Assembly: GCA_029204225.1 (NCBI GenBank)
Contig: CM055104.1
Location: forward strand, 52,320,294-52,384,293
DNA length: 64,000 nucleotides
Source of the DNA: Diphasiastrum complanatum
Taxonomy: Eukaryota; Streptophyta; Lycopodiopsida; Lycopodiales; Lycopodiaceae
Reading direction: 5' to 3'
The notes beneath the pieces were generated by a model. It was not told where the DNA came from and made no database searches. It worked only from the letters and a program-made list of their open reading frames with translations. The position numbers were made by a program, and so were the translations under genes. The number at the start of each line of letters is the position of its first letter. The first letter of the stretch is position 1. This document shows positions 61,866-64,000 of the stretch, in pieces.

Positions 61866-62270
61866 TGTTGGTCATGCCGAGATTTAATCCCATGTCAAGG
61901 CCAATTTGTGAGTAATGACCTTGAGAGTACCAAACACCCTTTATTGAGACATATGGAGTAGTGCATGTATGTGTAATTGATACATGCATGACGACTGGCA
62001 AGGGAGCAATGACCTATTTATAGTTGGGTTGCATGGGGATTGCATAAGTTCATGCATAGGATTCTACTCTCTATATAATGGGGTAGAGATTTTCCCCGAC
62101 AACTTTGGTTCATGTTACCAATTGCTCTCTTCTCCTCAAGCATTCACATGGCATGGATCGAGGGCTAGATCCAGGATTGATCTAGGATTGGTTGGGAGGT
62201 TTTGCTCTTATATGTCGACTGTTGTATTCTCCTATCCTCATCTTAGGTGTATTCCCTAGTGGTCTTTACA
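61866..62270 (+). repeat. LTR of a second element nested in the gypsy 3' LTR
   Basis: Begins TGTTGGTCATGCC and ends TTTACA, 405 bases, with TATA-like ctatataatg near 62071. It is followed by a PBS, so it is a 5' LTR whose element continues downstream. No coding of that element was recognised in 62290-63050. Confidence 0.75.
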
Positions 62271-62271
62271 T

Positions 62272-62285
62272 TGGTATCAGAGCCC
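62272..62285 (+). other. Primer-binding site after the nested LTR
   Basis: tggtatcagagccc, one base after the CA end of the LTR; complementary to initiator-Met tRNA. Confidence 0.85.
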
Positions 62286-63080
62286 AGCTAAGGTGCAGAC
62301 TTGGTGGGAAGGAAACGACCTCTACATCGGGTTGGAATCGGAAAGAGCTTGGATTTGCAAAATCTCAGTTGATTGCTGATTTCTCAAAGGAAGTTGGATT
62401 TGAGTTCACTAATTCTAGATTAAACCATGGTTAGCAAAATTCGTGGTAGAGTGCACATCCACTTAATTGATTTTGTTAAGTTTGCTTAGAATTAGTGGTT
62501 AATTCACTTTCGTTTTTCAAAATCCTTGAGATTATTCCAATACATCATGTACAAGATCTGCATGTATAGATCTAAGTACTTGTCTAAATACCTTGAACCT
62601 GCTGGAGTAAATTCCATAGTATTGAGATTTGATTGATTGCCTTGGTCTATTGTGTTCTGAAAAATTGGTTTATGCATAAGTAAACTGGCTATTGATAGAT
62701 TGATGGTAAGCAATTTATTCAGAAAAATAAACCTTTAGTAATGCTGTATTATGAAACTAGTCACCGCATGTAGAGGATTGGAATTTAAATCTAGAATTGA
62801 TCCTCCAGTAATCATGCAAGTTAAGAACATAGTGGAGTTCTGCAAATTATTGTAAATCATTTCTCTAATGGTGAGCAAGGGTTAAGCAAGGTAAGAGACT
62901 TGGTTGGATTGTGATAGATATACATGCAGATAAAATCCCAAGGTAGATGGTTGTCATAAGATCTGTAACTGAGGGAATAGTTTTCCTTTGATTGCAGACC
63001 ATCTCCTACTTGAGAAGGTTAGCGAGTGTAATCTTGTTTAGTGAATCAAATTTGCAAATAAGTTTTTGAAGGAAATGAAT
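62286..63080. other. Unassigned leader-like sequence
   Basis: AT-rich sequence downstream of the nested LTR/PBS with no open frame of note. Probably the untranslated interior of the nested element, cut by the minus-strand gypsy fragment beyond 63100. Confidence 0.4.
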
Positions 63081-63099
63081 GGTTTCTGGTTTTCAAAAT

Positions 63100-64000
63100 T
63101 CCTGATTTTTTTTTTATTTGACTGCTTGCGTGATGTGTTAGCATCACCAGTACTCAATGTCCATCAACAAGCTGGGCATCCAATTGTGAAACAAGTTAGA
63201 GCAGGCTTACCTCGATTATTGGTCTTACCAGTCTGAAATCTCAACTCTCTGAATTTCCAATGAACACTTGTGTTTGATTGATAAAGCCAGGGTCGTCCAA
63301 TCAGCACAGAATTACATACTGATATTTGGGTCGCGACTTCTGCGGTTGAGGGTAGTTAGGATACTTGTGACCAGGCTCTCTACAATTCGAGCATAATAGT
63401 ACATAGCCAATCGACTTTTGTGACTGAGGACAGTTAGGTGAAAAATGTCCCGACTCTTCACAGTTATAGCAGTTGCCCGACACTGGTTTAGTCGCGGTTT
63501 GAGACTTCGCTGGTCCAACAAATTCAGGAGGATTATGTCTTCTTGGTGCGAACTTGGGTCTATCCTATTGTGCTGATGTTGTAGTACCCTGAACATAGTT
63601 AGTAGTCGCATCATTTTGAAAAATAAAAAGTACCTCCTGGGCAGGATCTTCAATGTATTTGACATTCAGAGTGGCGCAGTCTTCCTTAGTGTGTCCTGAA
63701 GTTTCACATTTCGTACAACACATTCCTGAGTTGGAAGAAGACGCTTTCGATCTTTTAGCTGCAACTTCAGAGATCTGCACTTTTAAATCATTAAACTTTT
63801 TATGAAGGTTAGCCATATTACTCTTCCAAAGCTTTTCAACTTTAGAAGTTGATGACTTATCCTCGACAACTTTCATGCCATCCTTTCGTTTAGTTCGTCA
63901 TTTATTCTTTCTCTCTCCTTTGTCAGCTTCTGATTTTGATTAATCGCTGCTTTCAGATTCCGAGCTTGAAGAACTGGTACTTGAATCTGAATCTGAATCA
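63100..64000 (-). pseudogene. Ty3/gypsy gag with zinc knuckles and start of protease, minus strand, open at window edge
   Basis: Minus strand from the right edge: a Ser/Asp/Glu-rich stretch, then a Lys-rich segment (VEKLWKSNMANLHKKFNDLK). Three knuckles follow: CTKCETSGHTKEDC near 63710, CYNCEESGHFSPNC near 63470, and CSNCREPGHKYPNY near 63390, whose last Cys is replaced by Tyr. The gag frames break near 63560 and at TGA/TAG stops. Downstream, LIGRPWLYQSNTSVHWKFRE (about 63290-63240) fits the end of a gypsy protease (LGRPWL type). This is Gag-Pol of a gypsy lineage with several knuckles; the N-terminus lies outside the window. Confidence 0.8.

Overview
The window reads as nuclear DNA from a land plant, probably a vascular plant with a large, repeat-rich genome (fern- or gymnosperm-like, a weak inference from long transposon-filled introns; no species can be named). 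Grounds: GT-AG introns, a plant-type K+-dependent vacuolar pyrophosphatase, TTTAGGG repeats, plant-type Ty1/copia and Ty3/gypsy elements primed by initiator-Met tRNA, and AT-rich intergenic DNA.

Three host loci are visible. (1) 1135-4188 (+): 3' exons of a DHX33-like DEAH-box RNA helicase, broken by several frame disruptions and so called a pseudogene. (2) 11494-7355 (-): a complete eight-exon H+-pyrophosphatase gene (769 codons plus stop); all exon phases agree. (3) 31373-22078 (-): the last four exons of an R3H-SUZ RNA-binding protein gene. Exon phases again join perfectly, although one 6.3-kb intron holds a decayed LINE, nine perfect TTTAGGG repeats and a candidate DNA transposon. Its 5' exons were not found.

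The rest is transposon-derived or unassigned. 16.5-19.0 kb: decayed copia element with gag joined directly to the reverse transcriptase region. 19.0-20.2 kb: two unrelated tandem repeats (39 bp and 167 bp). 32142-37696: copia element with both LTRs (about 2% diverged) that lost its reverse transcriptase core and carries a 408-codon frame with an internal duplication. 37.7-47.8 kb: mostly unassigned, with a TA/CA/CT microsatellite complex at 44.1-44.4 kb. 48.4-52.2 kb: copia gag/protease fragments in both orientations. 52.1-56.5 kb: rearranged Ty3/gypsy pieces (integrase +; accessory ORF and RNase H -). 56471-61865: Ty3/gypsy element with LTR, gag, protease and a chromodomain-like end, but no recognisable RT, RNase H or integrase between them; in that place lies about 2 kb of Trp-rich, repeat-containing open frame. 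A further LTR (61866-62270) is inserted in its 3' LTR, and a gypsy gag with zinc knuckles runs off the right edge on the minus strand.

The host genes show no functional linkage to each other. The most unusual items are the two retroelements whose polymerase region is replaced by open, internally repetitive sequence, and the interstitial telomere array in the R3H-SUZ intron. All calls come from reading the sequence; no database search was run.
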